DNA of 64,000 nucleotides, taken from contig JACKEB010000012.1 in NCBI GenBank assembly GCA_020633205.1, forward strand, positions 620,001 to 684,000, given 5' to 3'. Origin of the DNA: Polyangiaceae bacterium. Its GTDB lineage: Bacteria; Myxococcota_A; Polyangia; Polyangiales; Polyangiaceae. The position numbers and the translations under genes are program-made. The notes beneath the pieces are model-generated. The model did no database searches, had not been told where the DNA came from, and was given only the letters and a program-made list of their open reading frames with translations. Shown here piece by piece: positions 43,501 to 49,618 of the stretch (its first letter is position 1; the number at the start of each line of letters is the position of its first letter).

Positions 43501-45083
43501 GCGTGAAGATCCTCGAAGGGCGCGACGATGCATATCTCCTTGCGGAAACAATCGAGCGCTTGTTGCCCCTGGAGGAGCCGGAGGCCGGCGCCGCACTGGG
43601 CCGTCGCCTGATGGATCTACGCCGTGAGCAGGGTGACGAAGAAGGCGAAGAGCGCGCCTTGCGTTTGCTGTTCGAGGCGGAGCCCCGGGACCGGGAAATC
43701 GCTGAACGCCTGTCGGCGCTGTTCGAGGCGCGCGGGGATCACTCCTCGCAAGCCGACATCCTGGCGCGCTGCTTCGAGGCCAATCCGCATCAGGCGGATC
43801 TGCTTGGGCGCCTGGTTGACGCTCACAAGCAGGCCGGGGAGCTCGATCGCGCCCTGGAGGCGCTGAGCGTCGCGCTGACGCTGAAGGTGAACAGCGTGGA
43901 GCTGCTCAAGCAACGCGCGGAGTTGCTCGAGTCCCTCGAGCGCTCCCTCGATGCCCTCGACGATCACGAGCGCGTCTACGCGCAGGATCCGAACCACGGC
44001 CACGTGCTGTGTGAGGCGCTGCAGCGTGCCCTGGACGCGGCGGAGGGCGACGCCCGGCGCGGGATCCAGAAGCGGCTGGTCGCCGTCTTCGAGGAGCTGG
44101 GGGATAGCGAAGGGGCGCGGGGCGTGTTGAGCGCCGTGCTCGAGGAGCGTCCAGAAGACCGCGACGCCCTGTGGCGCCTGGCTCGCATCGCGCGCCGCCT
44201 CCAGAACGACACGGAAATGGCCAGCCACTACCTGCAGCGGCTGTGTGAGCTCGAGAGCGGCGAGCGCTTGATTCAGGCCATCGCTGAGCTGCTCGAGGTG
44301 TGCAACGAGACGGGGCACCTGGAAGACGCCCGCGCGGGACTCGAACGGGCTGTCGAGCTGTACCCCGAGGATCCAGAACTCGCGGAGCGCCTGCGCGAGC
44401 TGTATCAAGCGCTCGGAGCGACGCGAGAGCTCGCGCACCTGATGCTGCGTGACGCGAGCCAGGCCACGGAGCTCGAGGCGCGCTATCAGCTACTGGTCCA
44501 AGCAGGGCAGCTCCTGGCGGGACCCGGCGGTCACCTTGGAGAGGCCATTGGTGTCCTCGAGCAGGCGCGGTCGCTGGTGCCTGATGAGCTCGAGGGTATC
44601 GCCGCGCTGGGCCGGGCCTATGCGAGCGCTGGCCGCGCAGCGGACGCGCGGGCACTGCTTGCAGAGGGGGTCGCCTCTCAGCGTGGGCGGCGCTCACGCA
44701 GCCTGTCGCGCATTTATCGCGAGCTGGCGCACCTCGATTTGGGTGCGGGTGCGCTGACCAACGCTCTCGACTCCCTCAATCGTGCCTTCGAAATGGATCC
44801 GAAGAACGGCGCGCTCGCCATGGAACTTGGTGAGCTGGCCCTCGACCTGGACGAGGAGCCGGTAGCCAACCGTGCGTTCCGTGCGGTAACGATGATGCGC
44901 CCGGTGACGGACCCCGACGAGGAGGGCGCCACACCTCAAGCACGCGCCCAGGCGTACTACCACATGGGCCGCCTGGCGCACCGCAAGGCGGACGTGCGCA
45001 AGGCCAAGATCTTCCTGGCGAAGTGCCTCAACGAGGATCCGAACAATCAGGCGGCGCGGGACCTGATGGCGCAGCTAGGCTGA
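34584..45083 (+). CDS. Giant TPR-repeat protein (3,499 aa)
   Basis: This single uninterrupted gene covers 10.5 kb, starting at ATG 34584 behind GAGGGAAGC. The N-terminal ~45 residues are Ser/Pro/Gly-rich; nearly all the rest is helix-turn-helix TPR-like units of about 34-38 residues (for example AVQHAERALEINPGEERAFERL, and AYYHMGRLAHRKADVRKAKIFLAK at the end). It has no signal peptide, membrane segment or catalytic domain. A low-complexity linker with GDGSRRRRAM occurs near residue 1645. Such superhelices work as protein-interaction scaffolds. Large cytosolic TPR proteins are typical of Myxococcota, and the partner is unknown. Two convergent genes end at a shared hairpin after it. Confidence 0.93.
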   Translation: MADDSSGPSNSVPPGNGSAPSAPPGRRTSLRPEAIAPALEGPLHDEELLLESLVGALSHGEPMLEQWEALHAAAARDDKIAELAFAYEKLTEGTRFRVLSAGNRVEIHLHAADFLLGVFGDADGAVQHAERALEINPGEERAFERLRGLLLGAGDATRLVKLYLARLPHVGEATERAALLRLALEQVEGMPQREDAAVPLLEELAKLEPADDSVQRELGQRYIAEGRTKEAVKLFEAELGTNPSPERSLELQRWLIRAYTEDLGQPHKAISFLEELLERDPDDGYALNATEQLLEQRTVAPRAAAALSRLYQKKGQIQDAASMLTLELRLATGSRRAEAQRELAVLKQDHLDDPKGARDLLEPLVSRDPSDDDLRERYVALSAMLDRRVDAARLLSRSAHSAKEPDAKAKVLTQVGRLFLQCGDERRAMASYQSALETGAEDPAVLRAAKELCELYARVGDNKRLAKALEQVVQREQDPAERHPAAERLARLCDETGDKKLAVSAWSALLDSDQAEQALERLEALSTELADDAGLARVLEKRAELSQDADEAREFIIRAATLRGERLGDRKEAVRTWWLAVERYGAGLQALTKLVPVLESQKDFEGLARALGARAELEEGEERAKTLARAGQVLSDKLSDPGRALELFGQALAASPKQPSAIAALERCLNDEALAGRAAETLRRAADASGDRRLKVSLLEWQARIAESAAPRLAAYRAAVDLLQEEPRDSARIHALASQALWVAVAEVPLEVAAWLSDLAAEAERSQDYAPYSETLTRALGSQPIATSELFQLAIALGEALSSLGETARAIEVLRRAHAFDPTNHALVARIEELLAEGGTPEERLNFYREALLQPGGPERQRKLQHALARLLRKELGDTPKAIAVWQQILEADPSDQLAHGSLLAALRESGRLPEAYAESVRALPYLEETKKNEALAAAAELAVEIDDVPAALGHYRALLESGALEGVWLSDAERLGMQSGDWQFLTGVLERKLQLTEEPSLALRILDRLAQVASERIEDAPAAAGYWRRASTLAENELNDPRMASEFLKRVLRVASDDVESAQRLLGLIALEADWSDMPGVFQVVLAEATGPVATAQVQQLEPRAEHPATRLVLADLARAVRSGFPEADREALFALEARCLSAEPEHADRAADCFRLYIALGEPSEERTRGFEAFLSAQSAPRADDWRWLFELRVKAHEEPAPVLMEWAVVEEQRLGAPEEARKLLGRVLEQEPDHEQALSDAARLALAAGEHKAALAHLGRLRDRAQGEARILADLAYARALIEGTGDVEAGLEVLHNVLTNYPTQPEALELVKQVLVQPNARAQAAELLDRISQELEDREAGREILETLLAVSKDTPELAERRQEWFLQVVEYKESEQPEAALELCLQAAQESPEEEAVWDVAERLARKLETPEPVRDAYNAALAQATDGELAELLGRRLIDFYEEWFDEPDRVIELLERVLEGAPTAAWALDRLKLAFNAAGRWQDLFRVYDRAISRSEADFERESLLEEAALAAKDFAGDAPRAIGYLEQLLELRHDDSRVENNLERLYEREGQSRPLIELLSRRLDKLSGTPLEELRLRIAGLWIDLNDARQAFTLIDQTLENGSGSGEAFQLLERILALPVPPHSLPPTGDGSRRRRAMSVRDEVAARLKTYYESLGQTQDVVRMLEVELEAAPGKAELEERLGELVQICLTRLDDPVAAFKHLTELVALAPGSENYRAELDSLAQRTDQGARQAELLVEIAAQQESPLAEELYYEAGEVSERERLVEQATDLHHRVAHSAGAPTELQLKACRRLDPLLEAAGEHARRADLLERIAALAAELPDSEAERVGVLATAAVLADRELSNLERAIRLWRELLQIEGDNVAALDGLVDALQRAALHADLVAALDRRAELRATSGDAAASRADRVWAAKVLAGELGETASAIERWSAIEANYSGDEESFEALLALLEQEQRWADLAKRIERQAESTADPEPRAALLVRLAELYANHTGQTEQALHAYAAADDWDGAMGAVRGVSDAEAGLEACRELYVTSVRYWKRSRDPRIGEVTHWAVTEQKNRLLERGRHQEVVDLLLEAAELDFATQIKRTMRQEAALLCQERLSAPEKAAEIFSALLDEEPADEVAQASVPRLAILLDELGRSEAKVKLWEQQATCRERQDDRGGAAALWSRAANLAELELKDIDRALADYRSGAALGGEDSLEALARLHEQRGETQHKVEVLEWLCASSGREHVAERTLRLAKGYEELERRDRARARLEAALSLMNQWRGVDAAPVRKYLSELYRADKAWVPLAELLSEEAKRATLKRKRRKLFEEAAALFMDRVGNPARAIPLLEAALEAEPEDVDLRLALVDALCDEQGDTEAGFERAEQLLRDQLELYGTRRPKSRALVHHRLARVLNKSEGSESALRELEVAAKIDPAHPEVLEELGRVAFELGRGERSERAFRALLLVLKPGAEPAQKGPSRAEAFVYLGEIAALRDDPIRATEFIESAFEAAMESDFESKRLERALRQRGRHELLARVVETRLEKASNPAETARALADLVLLYAEDGQGPSAERGDRIKHRADHVFQSLESGDSDSLAWSALGQVYEWLGDRERETHVLERRVMAQGLDNADAEALYRLAELRLQSADTRDSGIDLLERALELGPDVERADEMLSGLLKREPGLEEPARLLESISRSAGREASLLVALRYIASLPGPRLDALREAFELAKRLEQLDVARKILEEALGRNDSGLDSEDGAWARLQLAELLEAQGALAKALELKEQAALLLGPVDARDLCLQIAAQAQEQGQLDRAVRVLERVRQDNPADREAWEPLMALCRERGDSARLAELIESTLAVVDDAESRGRLALERARILLGRGDTRDAIDVLRQIVEDFPGTPEAGETLVEVLEAEGRRDELVEVLVGELERSKDAEDVERITRTSLRLGRLLEELERADDAFDVYQSLMDWSPNAAEALRRSVKILEGRDDAYLLAETIERLLPLEEPEAGAALGRRLMDLRREQGDEEGEERALRLLFEAEPRDREIAERLSALFEARGDHSSQADILARCFEANPHQADLLGRLVDAHKQAGELDRALEALSVALTLKVNSVELLKQRAELLESLERSLDALDDHERVYAQDPNHGHVLCEALQRALDAAEGDARRGIQKRLVAVFEELGDSEGARGVLSAVLEERPEDRDALWRLARIARRLQNDTEMASHYLQRLCELESGERLIQAIAELLEVCNETGHLEDARAGLERAVELYPEDPELAERLRELYQALGATRELAHLMLRDASQATELEARYQLLVQAGQLLAGPGGHLGEAIGVLEQARSLVPDELEGIAALGRAYASAGRAADARALLAEGVASQRGRRSRSLSRIYRELAHLDLGAGALTNALDSLNRAFEMDPKNGALAMELGELALDLDEEPVANRAFRAVTMMRPVTDPDEEGATPQARAQAYYHMGRLAHRKADVRKAKIFLAKCLNEDPNNQAARDLMAQLG

Positions 45084-45123
45084 GCCGCTGAGCGCGAAAA
45101 AAACGGAGCCGCGCTCAGGCGGC
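45084..45123. terminator. Bidirectional terminator hairpin
   Basis: GCCGCTGAGCGCG (45084-45096) pairs with CGCGCTCAGGCGGC (45110-45123), a 13-bp stem with one bulged base and the loop AAAAAAACGGAGC. It begins one base after the TPR stop and overlaps the end of the convergent transporter gene. The A7 run reads as T7 on the other strand. Confidence 0.65.
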
Positions 45124-46077
45124 GGGTTCGCTGGCGCTGGCGTCTGGTGCCTGGGGGACGGCGTCTGGGCGGATGTGGGGAGCGCGCCCGAAGGCCGGGC
45201 TCTTACCTCGGCGGTGGCGCAGCATCGCCGGCAGGCTGAGCGGCGTGGAGAGGCCCGCGAAGAACAGACACGAGTAGAGCACATGGCCATTCTCGGGCTG
45301 GCCCGGGAAGAAGAAGCGCACCAGCAGCAGCCCGATGCCGATGTTGCGCAGCGTGACCTCGATGCTGATGGCAGCCGTTTCGTCGTCGTAGCGCCCGAGG
45401 AGCCGACTCAGGTGCGGGATGGCGAACATCAGCACCAGCGCAAAGGCGACGATGACCGCGGGAGGGCCAAAGCCGTACTCCGCGACCTTGATCCTTCCGG
45501 AACCGAGAGCGCTGATGGTGATCAGCACCACGAACGTCATCGAGAGGCGGATCGCCCACTTCGAGAGTGTCTGCGTGTGCTGCGGCAGGAAGCGAAACGT
45601 CACCATGCCGAGGGCCAAGGGCAGCAGCAAGAAGCTCGAGATGTCGCGGACGATCTGCCCCGTCGGGAACACGAAGTTCGGTGGCAGGTGCTCCGCCGCC
45701 GTCAGCCGCAACACCAGCGGGATGGTCACCAGGCAGCCGAGGGTCGTGACGGTCGTCACGGAGATGGACAGCGGAACATTTCCACGGCCGAAATACGTGA
45801 GGAGGTTCGAGAACGCGCCGCCAGGGACCACGCTGACGAGGATCAACCCCACGGCCCAGCCGGGACCGAGCCCGAGAGCGCGGGAGAACAGCACCGCCAC
45901 GATGGGCACCAGCACGACCTGAATCCCGAGGCCCACCGCGAGGCCGCCGGGGTTCCTGACGATGCGCTCGAAGTCCCTCACGCTCAGCGTCGCGCCCATC
46001 CCAAACATCGCCAGCAGGAGCTGGACGGGGACGAAGTAGGCCTCGACGAAGGCATGGTGTGAGAAGAGTTCGCGCAC
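45115..46077 (-). CDS. Bile acid:sodium symporter (BASS) family transporter
   Basis: The 320-aa polytopic protein matches the BASS/SBF family: LLAMFGMGATLSVRDFERI at the N-terminus, then LGPGWAVGLILVSVVPGGAFSNLLTYFGRGN (the conserved PGG-x3-N segment) and AISIEVTLRNIGIGLLLV. The family moves organic acids, including bile acids, with sodium. It has no KstR-type site near its start, so a link to the steroid island 20 kb away is speculation. It may equally transport pyruvate or pantoate. The C-terminus is a Pro/Ala/Ser tail. Confidence 0.88.
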   Translation of the reverse strand: MRELFSHHAFVEAYFVPVQLLLAMFGMGATLSVRDFERIVRNPGGLAVGLGIQVVLVPIVAVLFSRALGLGPGWAVGLILVSVVPGGAFSNLLTYFGRGNVPLSISVTTVTTLGCLVTIPLVLRLTAAEHLPPNFVFPTGQIVRDISSFLLLPLALGMVTFRFLPQHTQTLSKWAIRLSMTFVVLITISALGSGRIKVAEYGFGPPAVIVAFALVLMFAIPHLSRLLGRYDDETAAISIEVTLRNIGIGLLLVRFFFPGQPENGHVLYSCLFFAGLSTPLSLPAMLRHRRGKSPAFGRAPHIRPDAVPQAPDASASEPAA

Positions 46078-46192
46078 GGTGTTCCGAGTTGTAGCCCTTT
46101 ACGCCCGCTTCGGGCCCATGGTTTCGCTGAACTGCTCGCACCACGGCCGCGCAGCGCTTGTCCCAGCGCCGTCACCGCTGGATGATCGCGCC

Positions 46193-46813
46193 ATGAGCAG
46201 GTTCATGGCGGCGATCTACGACTCCTTCATGCAGCAAACGGAGGAGGCCTGTTTGCGCGCCTGGCGAGAGGATCTGCTGCAGGATCTCTCGGGTAGCGTG
46301 CTCGAGGTGGGCGCGGGCACAGGCGCGAACTTGCCGCTGTATCCGGCGGACCTGGAGCGCTTGGTACTGGCGGAACCGGATCGGGATATGAGCCGCAAGC
46401 TGCGGGAGCGCCTCGACACCCTCGGGCGCAACGTGGAGATCTGCGAGGCGGCGATGGAGCAGCTGCCGTTCGAAGCTGGGAGCTTCGACCAGGTCGTTTG
46501 CACGTTGGTGCTGTGCAGCGTGCCGAACCCCGAGGCGTCCCTCGCGGAGGTCAAGCGGGTGCTGCGCCCCGGGGGCAAGCTGGTGTTCATCGAGCACGTG
46601 TGCGACGAGAAGCGCCTCGGGCGGCGCTTGCTTCAGCGGGGCCTCGAGCCGCTCTGGAAGCCCCTCGCTGGTGGCTGTCATTTGACGCGCCGCACGGAAA
46701 CGACGATTCGCGACGCCGGCTTCGAACTCAGCGACGTTCGGCGCGAGAGCATGCGCAAGGCGCTCCCGATGGTTCGCGCGTCGGTGCGTGGGATCGCCGT
46801 CAAGCCGGCGTAG
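46193..46813 (+). CDS. SAM-dependent methyltransferase
   Basis: The 206-aa class I methyltransferase has motif I VLEVGAGTGANLPLY near residue 36, the acidic LAEPDRDM, FDQVVCTLVLCSVPN and RVLRPGGKLVFIEHV. It resembles UbiE/phosphatidylethanolamine-N-methyltransferase-like short proteins (methyltransferase-11 type). ATG 46193 is chosen; ATG 46202 is possible. The substrate cannot be deduced. Confidence 0.87.
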   Translation: MSRFMAAIYDSFMQQTEEACLRAWREDLLQDLSGSVLEVGAGTGANLPLYPADLERLVLAEPDRDMSRKLRERLDTLGRNVEICEAAMEQLPFEAGSFDQVVCTLVLCSVPNPEASLAEVKRVLRPGGKLVFIEHVCDEKRLGRRLLQRGLEPLWKPLAGGCHLTRRTETTIRDAGFELSDVRRESMRKALPMVRASVRGIAVKPA

Positions 46814-46825
46814 AACCCGGCGAGG

Positions 46826-47737
46826 TTACTCCAAGAGCCAGGCGAAGACGCCGGACATGACCTGGGGCGCTTCGGGGCCGTACTGGCCGTGGCCAGCGCG
46901 AGGGAGCAAGAACAGCTTGGAGTCGACGCCGCCCTGAGCGAAGTGCTGCGCCGTGGCTTCGATGTGAGACTTGGCCTCCCGCTCCCCGGCGATCAGCGCG
47001 AGCCGCTGCACACCACTGACGCGAGATGCTGGCGTCTCTGTCGGCAGGCCTCCAAGGATCAGCCAGGGGTAGCGCTTGGGCGTGTTGGTGTGTAACGCCA
47101 GCGCACGCAGCGCCCCTTGGGAGTAACCGAACAGCACTGCGCGCTCGCTGTCTAGCTGGCCGCCTCGCGCCTGCTTCACGGCGGCCAGGGCGGCTTCTAT
47201 GCGCCGCTCTTGAGCGATCGTATTGGCCGTCCAGCGGTGGCGCCCGCCGCTGCCGCAGCGCTCGTCGGCGTACAGCGCGATCAGCGTGACGTGCTCAGAG
47301 GCCGCGTTGGCCCAGGAGCGGATGGCGTCGATGTCGCCGCACACGCCGTGGAGGTAGATCGCCGCGAGTCGCACTGACGCTGCCGCGTGGGCGACCAACA
47401 CGGGCTTATCACCGGGGACGCTGAGCTTGACGACTTCGCCGGGAACGATTCCGGGAGGAAGTGAAGGCGGAGGTGCCTCGGGTTTGAGCGCGTCGCTTGG
47501 GGCTGTGCTCGCCGACGCTGCAGTGTTCGGCGGCGCCGCTGGCGACTCTGTGGCGGGGGCCGGTTCTGCGGCGTGCAGGGGCTTTTCCTGAGCGCTGAGC
47601 GACTTGACGGGCGGGGAGGGGGATTCAGTTCCGTGAGGAGACGCGGACGGCGCACAAGCTTGGGCCAGCGCCAGGCACAGCCACACGCCGCTCAGGCGGG
47701 GCTCCCTCACCCCCAAAAAGGCGGGGAAAGGCCGCAT
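46826..47737 (-). CDS. Exported alpha/beta-hydrolase-fold lipoprotein
   Basis: The 303-aa protein has a lipoprotein signal (LCLALAQACAPS), a Pro/Ala/Ser linker to about residue 95, and an alpha/beta hydrolase domain. The domain has VRLAAIYLHGVCGD, the nucleophile elbow FGYSQGALRAL near 193, and the catalytic-His region RAGHGQYGPEAP. The start MRPFPAFLGV is uncertain: a conserved T5G5 element lies in these codons. The gene directly downstream (47740) encodes another hydrolase of the same shape, and only 2 bp separate them. It may bind or cleave a wall or polysaccharide ester; substrate unknown. Confidence 0.75.
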   Translation of the reverse strand: MRPFPAFLGVREPRLSGVWLCLALAQACAPSASPHGTESPSPPVKSLSAQEKPLHAAEPAPATESPAAPPNTAASASTAPSDALKPEAPPPSLPPGIVPGEVVKLSVPGDKPVLVAHAAASVRLAAIYLHGVCGDIDAIRSWANAASEHVTLIALYADERCGSGGRHRWTANTIAQERRIEAALAAVKQARGGQLDSERAVLFGYSQGALRALALHTNTPKRYPWLILGGLPTETPASRVSGVQRLALIAGEREAKSHIEATAQHFAQGGVDSKLFLLPRAGHGQYGPEAPQVMSGVFAWLLE

Positions 47738-47739
47738 AT

Positions 47740-48774
47740 TTAGCCTTTGGTGAGCCAGACTAGGGCGGCGCGATACATGCCGCGTTTCGACTCGAGCAAG
47801 AGCTCGTGGCCCATGTCTCCGGGGGTGGAGATGCGCACGGGGACGCGGGCTTTTTGCAGCCAGCCTTTGACCGTGAGCGTCGGCTCGTAGGTGCCGTCTT
47901 CTTTACCGGTGATCAGGTAGACGCGGCGAATGCGCGCGTGGTTCTTGCCGAGCTCTTCCAGGCCTTGGCCGCCCCAGTACTTGGTGTCTGCGGCGAGCAC
48001 CAGCCAGCGGTTGAAGGCGCGCGCCTCGCGCACGCCGACGTTCATGGTCACGAAGGCGCCTTCGGAGAAGCCCATCAGGGTGTTTCCGTAGAGCTGCACG
48101 CGACGGCCGTACTTCTCGCGGAGCGCGTTCAGTGAGGCGAGGGCGGCGCGGTGACCCGTGGCCCAGTTGTTTGCCCAGCCGCGACGGCCGCCACCGCGAT
48201 CTTCAGGACCGACGGGGCACACCACCCAGCCGAGGTTGCTCGCGACGCGCGCCCAGCGCTGGCAGTCGTGGCGCGGATCGCCGCTGCGGGCGTGCATGTA
48301 CATCAAGACGGGGCGCAGTGTCTTGCGGCCCGGTCCCGTGGGGAAATAATAGTAGGCGCTGCCGCCAGCGAAATCGAGCAGGTGGAGGCCGTTTTCGTCC
48401 TCCTTACTGCGGCTGGCTCGCTCCTTGCGATCCTTCTCCGCTTCCTTCGCTCGCTCCTTGCGATCTTCCTTTGCGCGCTCTTTACGTTCCTTGGCGCGCT
48501 CCTTCTTCTCTTTTGCGTCGCGCTCCTTGCGCGCTTGCTTGCCGTCCTCGTCGTCCTTGTCCGGGATGTAGAGCGTCTGCCCGGGCTTGATCGGATCGGT
48601 CTTCTTGATGTCGTTGGCGTTGCAGATCGCGGCGACGCTCACGTGGTAACGCTTGGCGATCTTGCCCAAGGTTTGGCCCTTGCCCACGGTGTGGGTTCGG
48701 GTCTTGGCCTCGGCGAAGTTTGGCGTCGCGAACGCACAAACCAGCGCCAAGCACAGTGTCAGCCACCAGCGCAC
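47740..48774 (-). CDS. LysM-domain exported alpha/beta hydrolase
   Basis: The 344-aa protein starts at GTG 48774, giving a signal peptide (LCLALVCAFATPNFAEA). A LysM domain (HTVGKGQTLGKIAKRYHVS to LYIP, about residues 26-70) precedes a highly charged Lys/Glu/Arg helix with repeats of KERAKERKERAKE (about 75-120). An alpha/beta hydrolase domain follows, with PVLMYMHARSGD, LMGFSEGAFVTM and GDMGHELLLESK (nucleophile Ser and His). LysM binds peptidoglycan, so the enzyme is probably placed at the cell wall. The ATG-started longer frame upstream is rejected because it would hide the signal. Confidence 0.8.
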   Translation of the reverse strand: MRWWLTLCLALVCAFATPNFAEAKTRTHTVGKGQTLGKIAKRYHVSVAAICNANDIKKTDPIKPGQTLYIPDKDDEDGKQARKERDAKEKKERAKERKERAKEDRKERAKEAEKDRKERASRSKEDENGLHLLDFAGGSAYYYFPTGPGRKTLRPVLMYMHARSGDPRHDCQRWARVASNLGWVVCPVGPEDRGGGRRGWANNWATGHRAALASLNALREKYGRRVQLYGNTLMGFSEGAFVTMNVGVREARAFNRWLVLAADTKYWGGQGLEELGKNHARIRRVYLITGKEDGTYEPTLTVKGWLQKARVPVRISTPGDMGHELLLESKRGMYRAALVWLTKG

Positions 48775-48904
48775 GGCCGAGCCGTAGCACACACGTGGGC
48801 GCTTGGAAAAACCATCGGCGCAGAAAAGTTGGCCGAAAACTTGCGAAAAACCCGAGAAATGTCGGGTGCGCGAGGGAATGCGGCGCGCGCGAGGAGCGTC
48901 AGCG

Positions 48905-49450
48905 CTACTTCTTGAGTTCGACGCCAGTCGCCACCAGGGCAACCTCTGACGCGCTTCCGTCGGGGTCCTTGTTTGCAAACGTGGCGCCTTCCTGCTCCAT
49001 GTGCTGGACGTGGTCGGCGGTGACTTTCTTCAGTTTTACGACGCCTTCCAGGCGAGCTTCGGCGCCCGCGGAGTCCGTCGGCACGAAGAAGCCGTAGTCT
49101 TTGAAGGTCACGCGGCAGGTGGCTGGCTTGTCGTTCGAGCCTTCGGCCAGTTCCATCCAGCAGCCCTTTTGCGAGCAGGCGCGGCGCACCGTGGCGTCGA
49201 CGTGGACCGTCTTGCCTTCGTAGTCGGCGGGCTTCTGCAGCACCTCGCTCAGGCTGACGGGCTTGAGCTCCGGGTTCAGGGCGCTGCCGTAGAGCTTGTA
49301 GCCAGCGGCTGGCTGCGGCGTGGTGTTGGCGGCCGCGGGTTCGGGCTTCTGTTCGGTTGGCGTGGTGCACCCGCCAATGAGCGCGAGCCCAGCGATGAAC
49401 CCAACGATTCCGACCCGAGCGACGCTGTGCGCCAAAGCTTGCTCACGCAT
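48905..49450 (-). CDS. DUF4920 lipoprotein
   Basis: This 181-aa lipoprotein has the lipobox GLALIGGC and a Pro/Ala-rich spacer. The DUF4920 body has SLSEVLQKPADYEGKTVHVD, VRRACSQKGCWMELAEG, CRVTFKDYGFFVP and LEGVVKLKKV. The conserved cysteines and the OB-like strand pattern suggest a small beta-barrel, possibly ligand or metal binding. The long open frame continuing upstream to 50380 is antisense to the ferredoxin reductase. Function is not known. Confidence 0.85.
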   Translation of the reverse strand: MREQALAHSVARVGIVGFIAGLALIGGCTTPTEQKPEPAAANTTPQPAAGYKLYGSALNPELKPVSLSEVLQKPADYEGKTVHVDATVRRACSQKGCWMELAEGSNDKPATCRVTFKDYGFFVPTDSAGAEARLEGVVKLKKVTADHVQHMEQEGATFANKDPDGSASEVALVATGVELKK

Positions 49451-49618
49451 GGCGCGGAATATAGCGCCACGCGTTGAAAACGCAGCACGAACCGACCCTG
49501 CGTAGCCAGTTCGCTTTCTCTGCCGGGGGTTTCTCCGGGGCGAAATGGGCCCTAGGCGTGATAGCGTGGATAGCCGAGGTTGCTGGAGCGAAGTGCGCTG
49601 CTCCTGCCGGAGGGCGGA

